From Caryophanales bacterium UBA5364 (lineage in GTDB: Bacteria; Bacillota_I; Bacilli_A; RF39; UBA660), in NCBI GenBank assembly GCA_002410935.1, contig DHPM01000008.1:1907-20041 (forward strand): 18,135 nucleotides of DNA. The letters are read 5' to 3'. The notes under the pieces were generated by a model. It saw nothing but the letters and a program-made list of their open reading frames with translations, was not told the origin of the DNA and ran no database searches. Shown here in pieces: positions 8,871 through 16,424 of the stretch; within the stretch, counting starts at the first letter, position 1, and each line of letters begins with the position of its first letter. The position numbers and the translations under genes are program-made.

Positions 8871-8898
8871 TTTACAAAAGATAAAAATATGGTATAAT
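8871..8898 (+). promoter_or_regulatory. SigA-type promoter of the pilus platform/prepilin peptidase unit
   Basis: -35 TTTACA (8871-8876), a 16-nt spacer, and an extended -10 TGGTATAAT with TATAAT at 8893-8898. The start site would fall near 8905, leaving a leader of about 25-35 nt that contains the SD GAGGG (8921-8925). Confidence 0.75.
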
Positions 8899-8930
8899 TT
8901 TAATATACAATAAAGAATAAGAGGGATTGG

Positions 8931-8951
8931 ATGGTGTTAGATGGTGAATAA
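8931..8951 (+). other. Possible 6-codon upstream ORF overlapping the gspF-like start
   Basis: An ATG at 8931 sits 5 nt after the SD-like GAGGG (8921-8925) and opens a frame MVLDGE that stops at TAA 8949-8951, ten bases into the long gene. The long gene's own ATG (8941) is 15 nt from the same SD and is preceded in frame by TAG (8938-8940), so it cannot start further upstream. The sequence ATGGTG is repeated at both starts. This could be translational coupling or control; it may also be chance. Confidence 0.35.
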
Positions 8952-10962
8952 ACCCATATACATAGTTTTAAGTATATATGTTTATCGATTGGTCTATTAT
9001 GTTACAAAGATTCCAATTCTTTTTGTGCGCCTTTTTTCGTTGGGGTTCTTTTTTACGTTATGGTATTTTATTAATAGTGTTTTAACCATTACAAAAGAAT
9101 TGTTTATAAAGGTTACTAATGGTTTTGTCTTTACATCAATGATTACTTCAAGGTTAGTAAGAGTTTTATTGAAGTATCCTGCTATTAGTTTAGTATTACC
9201 GATAGTTTATTCGAAAAAATTATTAAAAGTATCAAATCGAGTAAATAAATATGAAAAAGAATTACAAAATGAAAATATTGAAGAATATAGTGTTATGAAT
9301 CAAGAACTTCAAGAATTAGTTAATAAGCGAAAAGTTCAAGATGTTCTAGATAAGAAACGAGCTAGAGAAAAAGCTAAATTAGAAAAGAAAGAGCAAAGAC
9401 AGGCTCTACTTCGAAAAAAAGCAAAAGAAGTTGAAGATAAAAAAGCTCGAGCTTTAGAACTTAAAAAACAAAAAGAGGAAGCTAAGAAAGCTAAAGCTGA
9501 ATGGCGTGAAAAAAATACTTATGTTAATGAAGCAGTTGAAATTAAGAAGGAATCAAGAAAAGATTACTGGAAGAAAATTAATGACACAATTAAAAATTTA
9601 CCTGAGAACATTAAAAAGTATTTCCATAAGAAATATAATAATTTATCATTTGTTAAAAATGCTCGAAATAAAGAAGATATTAATCGTCAAGCCTTATTAA
9701 TTAGTTTTGAAGGTGATGATGCTGTTAAGAGTGATAAAAAGCGTGTTTTCGAATATGTTGGACGAAATTCTGATGGAAAGTTAGTCAAGGATTACTTTGA
9801 AGCATTCTCTAAAGTTGAAGTTCACTCATTCTTATTAAGTGAAGGGTTTGAAGTTTATAGTATTAAATCATCATGGTTTATTCAAGCTATGTATGGGGCT
9901 CCTAAAACTAATAAAACAAAGATTAAAATTAAGGACTTAATTTTCTTTATTACTCAATTATCAACATATATTAAAGCAGGTATTCCGCTAGTTGAAGCAT
10001 TAAAAATCTTAAGTCGTCAATATAAAAATAAAAAATATCAAAGAATTTTTAGAGCCGTTATTTATGACCTTACAATGGGTGAAAACTTTAGTGATGCGTT
10101 AGCTAAACAAGGTGAGGCTTTCCCTCGTTTATTAATCAATATGATTAAAGCGTCAGAAATGACTGGTGAATTACCTGAATCATTAGATGATATGGCTGAA
10201 TATTATACTCAAGCTGAGGCAACAAGAAAACAAATGGTTACAGCAATGATGTATCCAAGTATTATTTTAGTTATTGCTTTAGCGGCTATTACATTTATTA
10301 TGGTATTTGTTATTCCAAAATTCGTTCAAATATATGAGAGTATGGAAGGTGCTGAAATTCCATCATTTACTTTAACGATTTTAAAATTAAGTAATTTCTT
10401 AGAACAAAATTTAGTATGGATTTTAATTGGTATTGTTATCTTTGTAATAATCTTCCGTTATCTATATAAATCAATTAAAGTATTTAAGACAATGGTTCAA
10501 TGGGGAGTTATGCATATGCCTGTATTTGGACAAGTTGTTATCTATAATGAAATTACGATGTTTACGAAGACTTTTGCTTCATTGTTATCGCATAATGTTT
10601 TTATTACTGATAGTATGGAAATATTAAATAAGTTAACAAATAATGAAATTTATAAAATGATTATGTTAGATACAATTACTAACTTAGCTCGTGGTGAAAA
10701 AATATCTTTAGCTTTTAAAGATCATTGGGCAATACCACTTCCTGCTTATGAAATGATTGTTACAGGAGAGCGTACTGGTCAATTACCAGAAATGATGGGT
10801 AAAGTATCTAGTTATTATCAAGAGTTACATAAAAATGCTGTAGCTCGAATTAAGACATTTATTGAACCGGTATTGATTATTTTATTAACACTTATTGTTG
10901 GTATTATTGTATTATCAATTGTTATTCCAATGTTCAATATGTATACTCAAGTTCAAAAATAG
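8941..10962 (+). CDS. Type IV pilus/type II secretion platform protein (GspF/PilC/ComGB family) with long N-terminal extension
   Basis: The inner-membrane platform on which pilins are assembled. The family core is clear: a pre-domain from about residue 268 (RVFEYVGRNSDGKLV), GspF domain 1 at about 333-460 (TYIKAGIPLVEAL, MTGELPESL, then membrane segments) and GspF domain 2 at about 536-660 (LLSHNVFITDSMEIL, GERTGQLPEMM, final membrane segment). PilC proteins are usually about 400 residues; this one has 673. The extra N-terminus has hydrophobic segments (about 1-90), a very Lys/Glu/Ala/Arg-rich coiled coil (about 100-190) and a charged linker. The extension is in frame and has the same AT-rich codon use as the core, so it is probably real. 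A consensus promoter precedes the gene. The prepilin peptidase gene starts 13 bp after the stop. Start selection is uncertain because no SD lies at ideal distance from ATG 8941. Confidence 0.92.
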   Translation: MVNKPIYIVLSIYVYRLVYYVTKIPILFVRLFSLGFFFTLWYFINSVLTITKELFIKVTNGFVFTSMITSRLVRVLLKYPAISLVLPIVYSKKLLKVSNRVNKYEKELQNENIEEYSVMNQELQELVNKRKVQDVLDKKRAREKAKLEKKEQRQALLRKKAKEVEDKKARALELKKQKEEAKKAKAEWREKNTYVNEAVEIKKESRKDYWKKINDTIKNLPENIKKYFHKKYNNLSFVKNARNKEDINRQALLISFEGDDAVKSDKKRVFEYVGRNSDGKLVKDYFEAFSKVEVHSFLLSEGFEVYSIKSSWFIQAMYGAPKTNKTKIKIKDLIFFITQLSTYIKAGIPLVEALKILSRQYKNKKYQRIFRAVIYDLTMGENFSDALAKQGEAFPRLLINMIKASEMTGELPESLDDMAEYYTQAEATRKQMVTAMMYPSIILVIALAAITFIMVFVIPKFVQIYESMEGAEIPSFTLTILKLSNFLEQNLVWILIGIVIFVIIFRYLYKSIKVFKTMVQWGVMHMPVFGQVVIYNEITMFTKTFASLLSHNVFITDSMEILNKLTNNEIYKMIMLDTITNLARGEKISLAFKDHWAIPLPAYEMIVTGERTGQLPEMMGKVSSYYQELHKNAVARIKTFIEPVLIILLTLIVGIIVLSIVIPMFNMYTQVQK

Positions 10963-10975
10963 CAGGGGGGTTACT

Positions 10976-11734
10976 ATGATTTATTTTGCAGCATGTTTCT
11001 TTATGCTAGGGACTATTTTAGGATCATTTTATAATGTGGTGGGTGATAGGTTACCTAACGGGGAATCGATTGTTAAACCACCATCACATTGCCCTAAATG
11101 TCAACATCGTTTAACGGCATTAGAACTTATTCCAATTTGGTCATATATTATTCAAAGGGGTAAGTGTAAAAAGTGCCAATCAAAAATCCCTGTTATTCAT
11201 CCTGTTTATGAAATGGTTTGTGGGATTTGCTTTGCTTTAGCCTACTTATCGTTTGGTGTCACATGGGAGTTATTGATTGCTTTAACATTCACTTCAATTT
11301 TATTAATTATCTTAATTAGTGATATGAAATATATGATTATACCTGATGAAGTATTAATCGTAGGGGGATTATTTCTCTTACTTGAGATTTGGTTTATTAG
11401 AGGGTCAGAAGTCTTAGGTATCGCTATTATAAATGGAATTATTTCCTTCATTATTATGTTTTTAATTAAACAACTAGGAGACTTTATGTTTAAGAAAGAA
11501 TCAATGGGTGGAGGAGATATCAAGTTATTATTCTTCTTTGGTTTAATTCTTGGATGGGAAATGTCAATTGTAGCTATCTTCTTAGGATCAATAATTGGGT
11601 TACCTATTTCATTATTCCTTCTTTATAAGAATAGTAGCCATGTTGTTCCATATGGGCCGTTTCTCAGTGCTGGTGCCTTAATCATATTATTATTACAATT
11701 AGATTTTGACTTTATTAAACTTCTAATATTATAG
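10976..11734 (+). CDS. pilD: Prepilin peptidase / N-methyltransferase (PilD/ComC family)
   Basis: A membrane aspartyl protease that removes the leader of class III signal peptides and normally N-methylates the new N-terminus. 252 residues. The N-terminal domain has the zinc-binding CPKC and CKKC pairs (C39, C42, C64, C67), as in the bifunctional enzymes. The catalytic aspartates are D116 in SDMKYMIIPDE and D181 in GGGDIKLL. About seven membrane segments. ATG 10976 is chosen because AGGGGGG (10964-10970) lies 5 nt upstream; in-frame codons further 5' fall inside the platform gene. It is in the same transcript as the platform protein. Its likely substrates in this window are the two pilin-like proteins encoded at 13427 and 13937. 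Confidence 0.95.
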   Translation: MIYFAACFFMLGTILGSFYNVVGDRLPNGESIVKPPSHCPKCQHRLTALELIPIWSYIIQRGKCKKCQSKIPVIHPVYEMVCGICFALAYLSFGVTWELLIALTFTSILLIILISDMKYMIIPDEVLIVGGLFLLLEIWFIRGSEVLGIAIINGIISFIIMFLIKQLGDFMFKKESMGGGDIKLLFFFGLILGWEMSIVAIFLGSIIGLPISLFLLYKNSSHVVPYGPFLSAGALIILLLQLDFDFIKLLIL

Positions 11735-11750
11735 TTATAATTTAAGATAA

Positions 11751-11780
11751 AAAAACATATTTCAAATGAAATATGTTTTT
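11751..11780. terminator. Bidirectional terminator between pilD and the pilus ATPase gene
   Basis: A 13-bp stem (11751-11763 with 11768-11780) with an AAAT loop, flanked by an A run on the left and a T run on the right. It sits between the convergent stop codons (11734 on plus, 11787 on minus), so it can end both transcripts. Confidence 0.85.
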
Positions 11781-11786
11781 ATTTAC

Positions 11787-13328
11787 TTAAATTTCTAATG
11801 TTTCAACTTGATTATTAGTTACCGGTTGACTAGTCACTGGTGGTTGATAGCTAATCGGTGTTGGTTGACTAGATGGAGTAGGTTGTGCGGGAGTACTTTG
11901 ATAATTAATTGGTGTTGGCTGACTAGGTTGAGGTTGCGTAACTGGTGTTGGTTGCACTTGACTATTAGTATTAGGCATTGGTGTAGCCGTAGGTGTTTGC
12001 CCTACATATGGCATTGGTTGAACAGTTGGATTAGGTGTAGGAGCTTGTTCAGTATTATTTAATTCACTAACTGTTCCAGCTTCTTTTGTAAGTCCGGCAG
12101 CTTCTAAAGCGGCTTTCAAGTCAAACTTATCTCCTAAACGTTCATCATCTTCTAATTCGATTAATTTTAATACTTCTTCAAATGTTGTTGAACCATTAAT
12201 AACTTTTTCAAGTCCATCTTGAAGTAATGTAATAACATCTGATTTATAAACTAACTCTCTTAATTCTTCTTTTGGTGTTCCAGTACTAATAGCATCTCTT
12301 ATATCTTGGTTAATTAATAATACTTCATGTAAAGCAATACGACCATGGTAACCATTACCACATACTTCACAACCTTCTGAAGAATATATTTCATTAACTT
12401 CCCGGTCTAATACACCACGGAATAAATCTTTTTCATAATCATTTGTTTTTCTAAGGACACGACAATTACTACATAATTTACGAGCTAGTTTTTGTGAAAT
12501 AATACCTGTTAAGGCGCTAGCTAATAAATATCGTTCTACATCCATATCAAGTAAACGTTCAATCGTATTTAATGAGTTATTAGTATGGATAGTCGAAAGA
12601 ACGATATGTCCTGTGATTGACGCTCTAACAGCAATTTTAGCTGTTTCAGTATCACGAATTTCCCCAATCATAATAACGTTAGGGTCTTGACGTAAGATCG
12701 ATCTTAAAGCAGTTGCGAAACTTAAACCGATTTCACTATTTGTTTGAATTTGATTAATACCTTCAATATCCATTTCAATTGGATCTTCAACGGTAATAAT
12801 ATTAGTATCTTCACGATTTAACTTTTGTAAGATAGAGTAAACGGTTGTTGATTTCCCAGAACCTGTAGCCCCTGTAACTAAAATAATACCATTAGGTACA
12901 TTAATCATTTTTAATACTTTTAAATAGTTACTTTCAGAAAATCCTAAATGTTCAAGTCCGCTTAAACTCATAGAATAGTCTAAGATACGAATAACAACTT
13001 TTTCCCCATTACTAGTTGGAATAACAGAAACACGCAGGTCTAAGTTAACGTCTTTTAGTGTTGCTTTAATGGCACCATCTTGTGGTAATCTTGATTCTGT
13101 AATATTCATTCCAGAAATAATTTTAATACGAGTAATTAAATTCTTTTTAACCGTATTAGGTATTTCAGAATAATCTCTTAATGTTCCATCAATACGAATT
13201 CTAACTTTCATAACATTTGCATGTGGGTCAAAGTGAATATCGCTGGCACCTCTTTTAGAAGCATCTAACATAATCTCATTTACTACTTCAACAATCGGCA
13301 TTTTCTCAAAATCAAATTTTTTCATCAT
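11787..13328 (-). CDS. Type IV pilus assembly ATPase (GspE/PilB family) with Pro/Gln/Thr-rich C-terminal tail
   Basis: The cytoplasmic hexameric motor for pilin assembly. In 513 residues it shows the N2 domain with ASDIHFDP, Walker A GATGSGKS (153-160), Asp box VEDPIE (180-185), Walker B IMIGEIRD (219-226), His box STIHTN (245-250) and the zinc tetracysteine of PilB/GspE (C286, C289, C320, C323). The N1E/MshEN domain found in most PilB is absent, as in ComGA. From about residue 426 a tail of about 90 residues is dominated by Pro, Thr, Gln, Ser and Asn, with repeated QPTP units; this is unusual for a cytoplasmic motor. ATG 13328 is preferred: AAAGGGG (complement of 13339-13345) lies 10 nt upstream, whereas TTG at 13337 would be 1 nt from it. 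Divergent from the pilin genes and convergent with pilD, so transcribed on its own. Confidence 0.93.
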   Translation of the reverse strand: MMKKFDFEKMPIVEVVNEIMLDASKRGASDIHFDPHANVMKVRIRIDGTLRDYSEIPNTVKKNLITRIKIISGMNITESRLPQDGAIKATLKDVNLDLRVSVIPTSNGEKVVIRILDYSMSLSGLEHLGFSESNYLKVLKMINVPNGIILVTGATGSGKSTTVYSILQKLNREDTNIITVEDPIEMDIEGINQIQTNSEIGLSFATALRSILRQDPNVIMIGEIRDTETAKIAVRASITGHIVLSTIHTNNSLNTIERLLDMDVERYLLASALTGIISQKLARKLCSNCRVLRKTNDYEKDLFRGVLDREVNEIYSSEGCEVCGNGYHGRIALHEVLLINQDIRDAISTGTPKEELRELVYKSDVITLLQDGLEKVINGSTTFEEVLKLIELEDDERLGDKFDLKAALEAAGLTKEAGTVSELNNTEQAPTPNPTVQPMPYVGQTPTATPMPNTNSQVQPTPVTQPQPSQPTPINYQSTPAQPTPSSQPTPISYQPPVTSQPVTNNQVETLEI

Positions 13329-13379
13329 ACTATTCAATCCCCTTTATTCTAAATTAGTACTAGCATTTATTCTGATTAT

Positions 13380-13408
13380 ATTATATAATATATTTATAAT
13401 ATTTTCAA
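13380..13408 (-). promoter_or_regulatory. SigA-type promoter of the pilus ATPase gene
   Basis: Minus strand -35 TTGAAA (complement of 13403-13408), exact 17-nt spacer, -10 TATAAT (complement of 13380-13385). The predicted start is near 13373, giving a leader of about 45 nt. Confidence 0.8.
13384..13400 (+). promoter_or_regulatory. Possible -10 elements for the pilin pair
   Basis: Two TATAAT hexamers on the plus strand (13384-13389 and 13395-13400) lie upstream of the first pilin gene. Neither has a good -35 at 17 nt. Both overlap the divergent ATPase promoter, so the two polymerases would compete for this site. Confidence 0.4.
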
Positions 13409-13426
13409 TCATAAAGGAGCGATTTT

Positions 13427-13927
13427 ATGAAAAAATTGAATAATAGGGGGTTTATGTTAGTAGAAACACTTATTGTATCTACTATGATCATTTCAATTCT
13501 AATTTATTTATTTATTCAATTTCAAAATATTGTAAGAGGTTATAATCGCAGTTTTAAACATAATACAGTCGATGCTTTGTATGGAACCGCTAATGTTCGT
13601 AATTTTATATTAAGTGATGGATATGAAAAACTAATAACTTTTTATAATGGTGATATAAATAATAATTATTATATTGATATAAGTAATTGTCCAACTGAAT
13701 ATTTTGAAGAAGTAGAATATTGTTCAATGTTACTTGAACAATTAAATATTAAAACAATTCTTTTTACTAAAGCTGATATTAGTGATTTAAAAGATAGTGA
13801 TCTGTCTTTTTCGGAAAACATGAAAGAATATATTAAGTATATAAAATATATTGATAATGATCCATCATATCGATTGATTGTTGAATATAATGATGATACT
13901 TATGGAAGTTTAAAGATGGACAAGTAG
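13427..13927 (+). CDS. Type IV pilin-like protein (minor pseudopilin)
   Basis: 166 residues with a class III signal peptide: MKKLNNRG|FMLVET, cleavage after G8, Glu at +5 (E13), then a hydrophobic helix to about residue 31. This is the hallmark of a prepilin peptidase substrate. The rest is a small, acidic, Asn/Asp/Tyr-rich globular domain with two Cys (in SNCP and EYCSM) that I cannot assign to a pilin family. The size and signal resemble ComGD/ComGF-type minor pilins. SD AAAGGAG (13413-13419) is 7 nt before the ATG. The stop overlaps the SD of the next gene, 9 bp before its start, so the two pilin genes form one unit. Confidence 0.85.
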   Translation: MKKLNNRGFMLVETLIVSTMIISILIYLFIQFQNIVRGYNRSFKHNTVDALYGTANVRNFILSDGYEKLITFYNGDINNNYYIDISNCPTEYFEEVEYCSMLLEQLNIKTILFTKADISDLKDSDLSFSENMKEYIKYIKYIDNDPSYRLIVEYNDDTYGSLKMDK

Positions 13928-13936
13928 GAGGTAATC

Positions 13937-15472
13937 ATGAAGAATAATAAGGGGTTTACTGTTATTGAATTAGTTGTATCTTTTGTTTTAACCTCAGTAA
14001 TTGTGTTATTACTATTTCAATTAGTTATTGTTTTAAAAGAATTATATATTTCAGCTGGGGTTAGATCACAATTGTTAACGAAACAAACGATTATTAGTCA
14101 AAAGATTAATTCTGAATTAAATGATAAAGAAATAATTGTTGCTAGTCGTTGTGGTACAACTTGCATTGAATTTATTTTTGATGATGATTCTATTTCTCGG
14201 TTTGAAATAGATCGTAAAAATAATACTTTTAGTTATGGAGATTATAAAACATCTCTAGTTAATGGTAGTCAATATGGTAATATTAAAGTATCAACTAATA
14301 CTAGTTTAGAAGTTGGTGCAGGTAAAAATAATTCAATTGTTAGAATTAATGTACCGATTTATCATTCACTATTTGAAGGTGATGATTATGGGATAAATGT
14401 TATCTATCAATATGATAATAGATTAACTTCAATTACTGATTTATCGTTTGAAGATATTTTAGATGTTGATCGTCATATTTATTTAACAGGTTCTTCAGAA
14501 ATGATTGGTTTTACCGGAATCCCATATGAAGAATTAGGTTATTATGTTGTCTATGATGATGGAACGATTACTCAAAACGACCCTAAGGTTGTAATTGAAG
14601 GGGAAGTTGGGAACGAAGTAGGCAAGACTTATGAAATAACTTATACGATTACGGATAGTAATGGTATTATTATGGATCAGGTTTCTCGTAAGGTAACGAT
14701 TGTCCCATCAATGGTGGAATTTGCTTATACTGGTAATCCTCAAACTTTTAATACTTTAGTTAATGGGGTTTATAATATTGAGTTATGGGGTGCTCAAGGT
14801 GGTAGTTCTTCAAGTATTGATGTTGGTGGTCTTGGTGGTTATACTGTTGCTGATATCGAATTAGATAAAAATACCGTTATTAATTTATTTGTTGGTGGAG
14901 CGGGAAGTTTCGTTAATAATACTAAAACACCAGGTGGTTATAATGGTGGTGGAGCTGGTGGTATGGGAACGACTACTGCTGGTGGTTCTGGTGGTGGAGC
15001 AACTGATATAAGAATTGGCGGTACTAATTTAGGTAACCGTATTATTGTCGCTGGTGGTGGCGGAGGAGCTGGTAGTGATAATGATACTGCTAACCCTGCT
15101 ATTGGAGGCTTTGGTGGTGGAACTAATGGCTTAATGAGTAGTTACACAACTACTTCTTATAATGGCTCAGGAGGCACTGATACAGCTGGTGGAGCTATGG
15201 CTACATATAATACTAATTTAACTATTTTACCCACTTCTGGTTCTTTAGGCTTAGGCGGAGCTGGTGGTACTTATTCTGACACCTTTGGTGGTGGCGGAGG
15301 CGGAGGCGGTTACTACGGTGGTGGTGGTGCTGTCCGTTATGGTGCTGGCGGAGGAGGATCAGGTTATTGTGGAATCATTCCTGTTTGTTCTACTTTTGAT
15401 GGCTCAACTGAACATGGTAGGGAAGGTAATGGGTTTATTCGTATTACTTTAAAAAATATTATAAGCAATTAA
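13937..15472 (+). CDS. Pilin-like protein fused to an Ig-like module and a glycine-rich (ALK/LTK-type) domain
   Basis: 511 residues. The class III signal peptide is MKNNKG|FTVIE with Glu at +5 (E11) and a hydrophobic helix to about 33. A pilin-like beta region follows (about 35-165, with Cys72 and Cys76), then an Ig-like module (about 175-257) of the DUF5011 kind (GEVGNEVGKTYEITYTITDSNG). The C-terminal domain (about 262-507) is glycine-rich and matches the Gly_rich family pattern (PF12810): NIELWGAQGG, GGYNGGGAGG, GGGATDIR, RIIVAGGGGGAG, then a Gly run and a CX5C near the end. Usual pseudopilins have 100-200 residues. A large C-terminal domain on a minor pilin suggests a tip adhesin or surface-displayed binding domain (inference). 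AGGAGG (13926-13931) gives a strong SD. The last 24 bp overlap the convergent ylbJ-like gene. No codon-use break is seen at the fusion joint apart from the glycine codons. Confidence 0.88.
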   Translation: MKNNKGFTVIELVVSFVLTSVIVLLLFQLVIVLKELYISAGVRSQLLTKQTIISQKINSELNDKEIIVASRCGTTCIEFIFDDDSISRFEIDRKNNTFSYGDYKTSLVNGSQYGNIKVSTNTSLEVGAGKNNSIVRINVPIYHSLFEGDDYGINVIYQYDNRLTSITDLSFEDILDVDRHIYLTGSSEMIGFTGIPYEELGYYVVYDDGTITQNDPKVVIEGEVGNEVGKTYEITYTITDSNGIIMDQVSRKVTIVPSMVEFAYTGNPQTFNTLVNGVYNIELWGAQGGSSSSIDVGGLGGYTVADIELDKNTVINLFVGGAGSFVNNTKTPGGYNGGGAGGMGTTTAGGSGGGATDIRIGGTNLGNRIIVAGGGGGAGSDNDTANPAIGGFGGGTNGLMSSYTTTSYNGSGGTDTAGGAMATYNTNLTILPTSGSLGLGGAGGTYSDTFGGGGGGGGYYGGGGAVRYGAGGGGSGYCGIIPVCSTFDGSTEHGREGNGFIRITLKNIISN

Positions 15473-16390
15473 AACAAGAAGACTCGATATTATAGCATGG
15501 AGTATTCTCGCTATAAAGAAGGGAAAATATTTTACTTTAATATCACTTAAAATACTAGTTATTTGTAGATGAATTGAAAGACCACCAAATGAAATAATAG
15601 CAGTTGCAATTATGGCTTTTAATTCAATTGATAACTCAGTAAAACTAAGATATTTTATTCCCTGAGTCATTTCTAAAAGACCACTATAATAATTGTTAAA
15701 ACTAAAAATGGTGGCAATAATAGAGAAAGTAGTGATAACTCCTAAAATAAGTAGTAGTGTATCAATACAATTTACTAAAGAATTAGTAATTATTTGAATA
15801 AAGTTTTGATCGTTACTAATTCTTTTATTATGCATGCTTAAAATAGCTTTTTTAAAATCAATTCTATTACTTCTTTCGGTTGTTGGGTGGTAATTTCTAA
15901 AAATAAACCCAACGATAACATTACCTAAGTAGTGACAAATTAAAATTAGTAATCCTATTTGTTCACTGCCTAGTAATACCGAGACACTTCCTAATAAGAA
16001 TAAAGGATTCGAAAAGTGACAAAAAGTTAAAACCTTTGATGCTTCTTCTTCATTGATTGAACCACTATGATATAATTCTTTTATGTATTTAGCGCTACTA
16101 GGGAAACCTGATATAATACTCATAATAAAAATAAAGGACGATGAACCACTTGCTTTAAAGACATGATTCATAAATGGTTTAAATAATTCGCCAACTAATT
16201 CAACAAAACCATAATGAATTAATATATCCGCAACAACAAACATTGGAAATAATGATGGAAATAAAGTAGAACGCCAAATCTCAAGTGAAAACAAAACACT
16301 AGTTAATACTTTTTCTGAATCAACTAATATTTGAGTACTAATAAAGAGTAAAAAACTCATAATAATGATACTACTAATAATTTTTTTCAA
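15449..16390 (-). CDS. ylbJ: YlbJ-like integral membrane protein (nucleoside-recognition/Gate domain)
   Basis: 313 residues with about eight hydrophobic segments. Family hallmarks are SGFPSSAK (94-101) and FCHFSNPLF (123-131), the gate-type motifs of YlbJ/SpoVV-like proteins. In Bacillus, YlbJ is a sporulation membrane protein of about 400 residues made under SigE; this copy is about 90 residues shorter. Whether this organism sporulates cannot be told from the window. The start is TTG at 16390, preceded by GGTGA 5 nt upstream; the only nearby upstream ATG runs into a stop. The gene is divergent from ylbL with 34 bp between start codons, and overlaps the glycine-rich pilin gene by 24 bp at its 3' end. 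No terminator with a T tract is visible beyond its stop. Confidence 0.85.
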   Translation of the reverse strand: MKKIISSIIIMSFLLFISTQILVDSEKVLTSVLFSLEIWRSTLFPSLFPMFVVADILIHYGFVELVGELFKPFMNHVFKASGSSSFIFIMSIISGFPSSAKYIKELYHSGSINEEEASKVLTFCHFSNPLFLLGSVSVLLGSEQIGLLILICHYLGNVIVGFIFRNYHPTTERSNRIDFKKAILSMHNKRISNDQNFIQIITNSLVNCIDTLLLILGVITTFSIIATIFSFNNYYSGLLEMTQGIKYLSFTELSIELKAIIATAIISFGGLSIHLQITSILSDIKVKYFPFFIARILHAIISSLLVLIAYNIF

Positions 16391-16424
16391 ATAATCACCA
16401 TATCTTTAATTGGAGGAAGACTAT

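Noticed and set aside
11242..11523. Minus-strand frame inside the prepilin peptidase gene
   Set aside because: Antisense to the conserved catalytic region, with no recognisable features.
11808..12062. Plus-strand frame rich in Trp, Arg and Cys opposite the ATPase tail
   Set aside because: It is the complement of the Pro/Gln/Thr repeat codons; unlikely composition for a protein.
15264..15452. Short plus-strand frame inside the glycine-rich region
   Set aside because: A frame-shifted reading of Gly codons giving Val/Ala-rich sequence; no SD and no domain.
14720..15460. Repetitive GGT/GGA tracts as a CRISPR or non-coding repeat array
   Set aside because: The tracts are irregular, in frame, and encode a glycine-rich domain with conserved non-glycine motifs.
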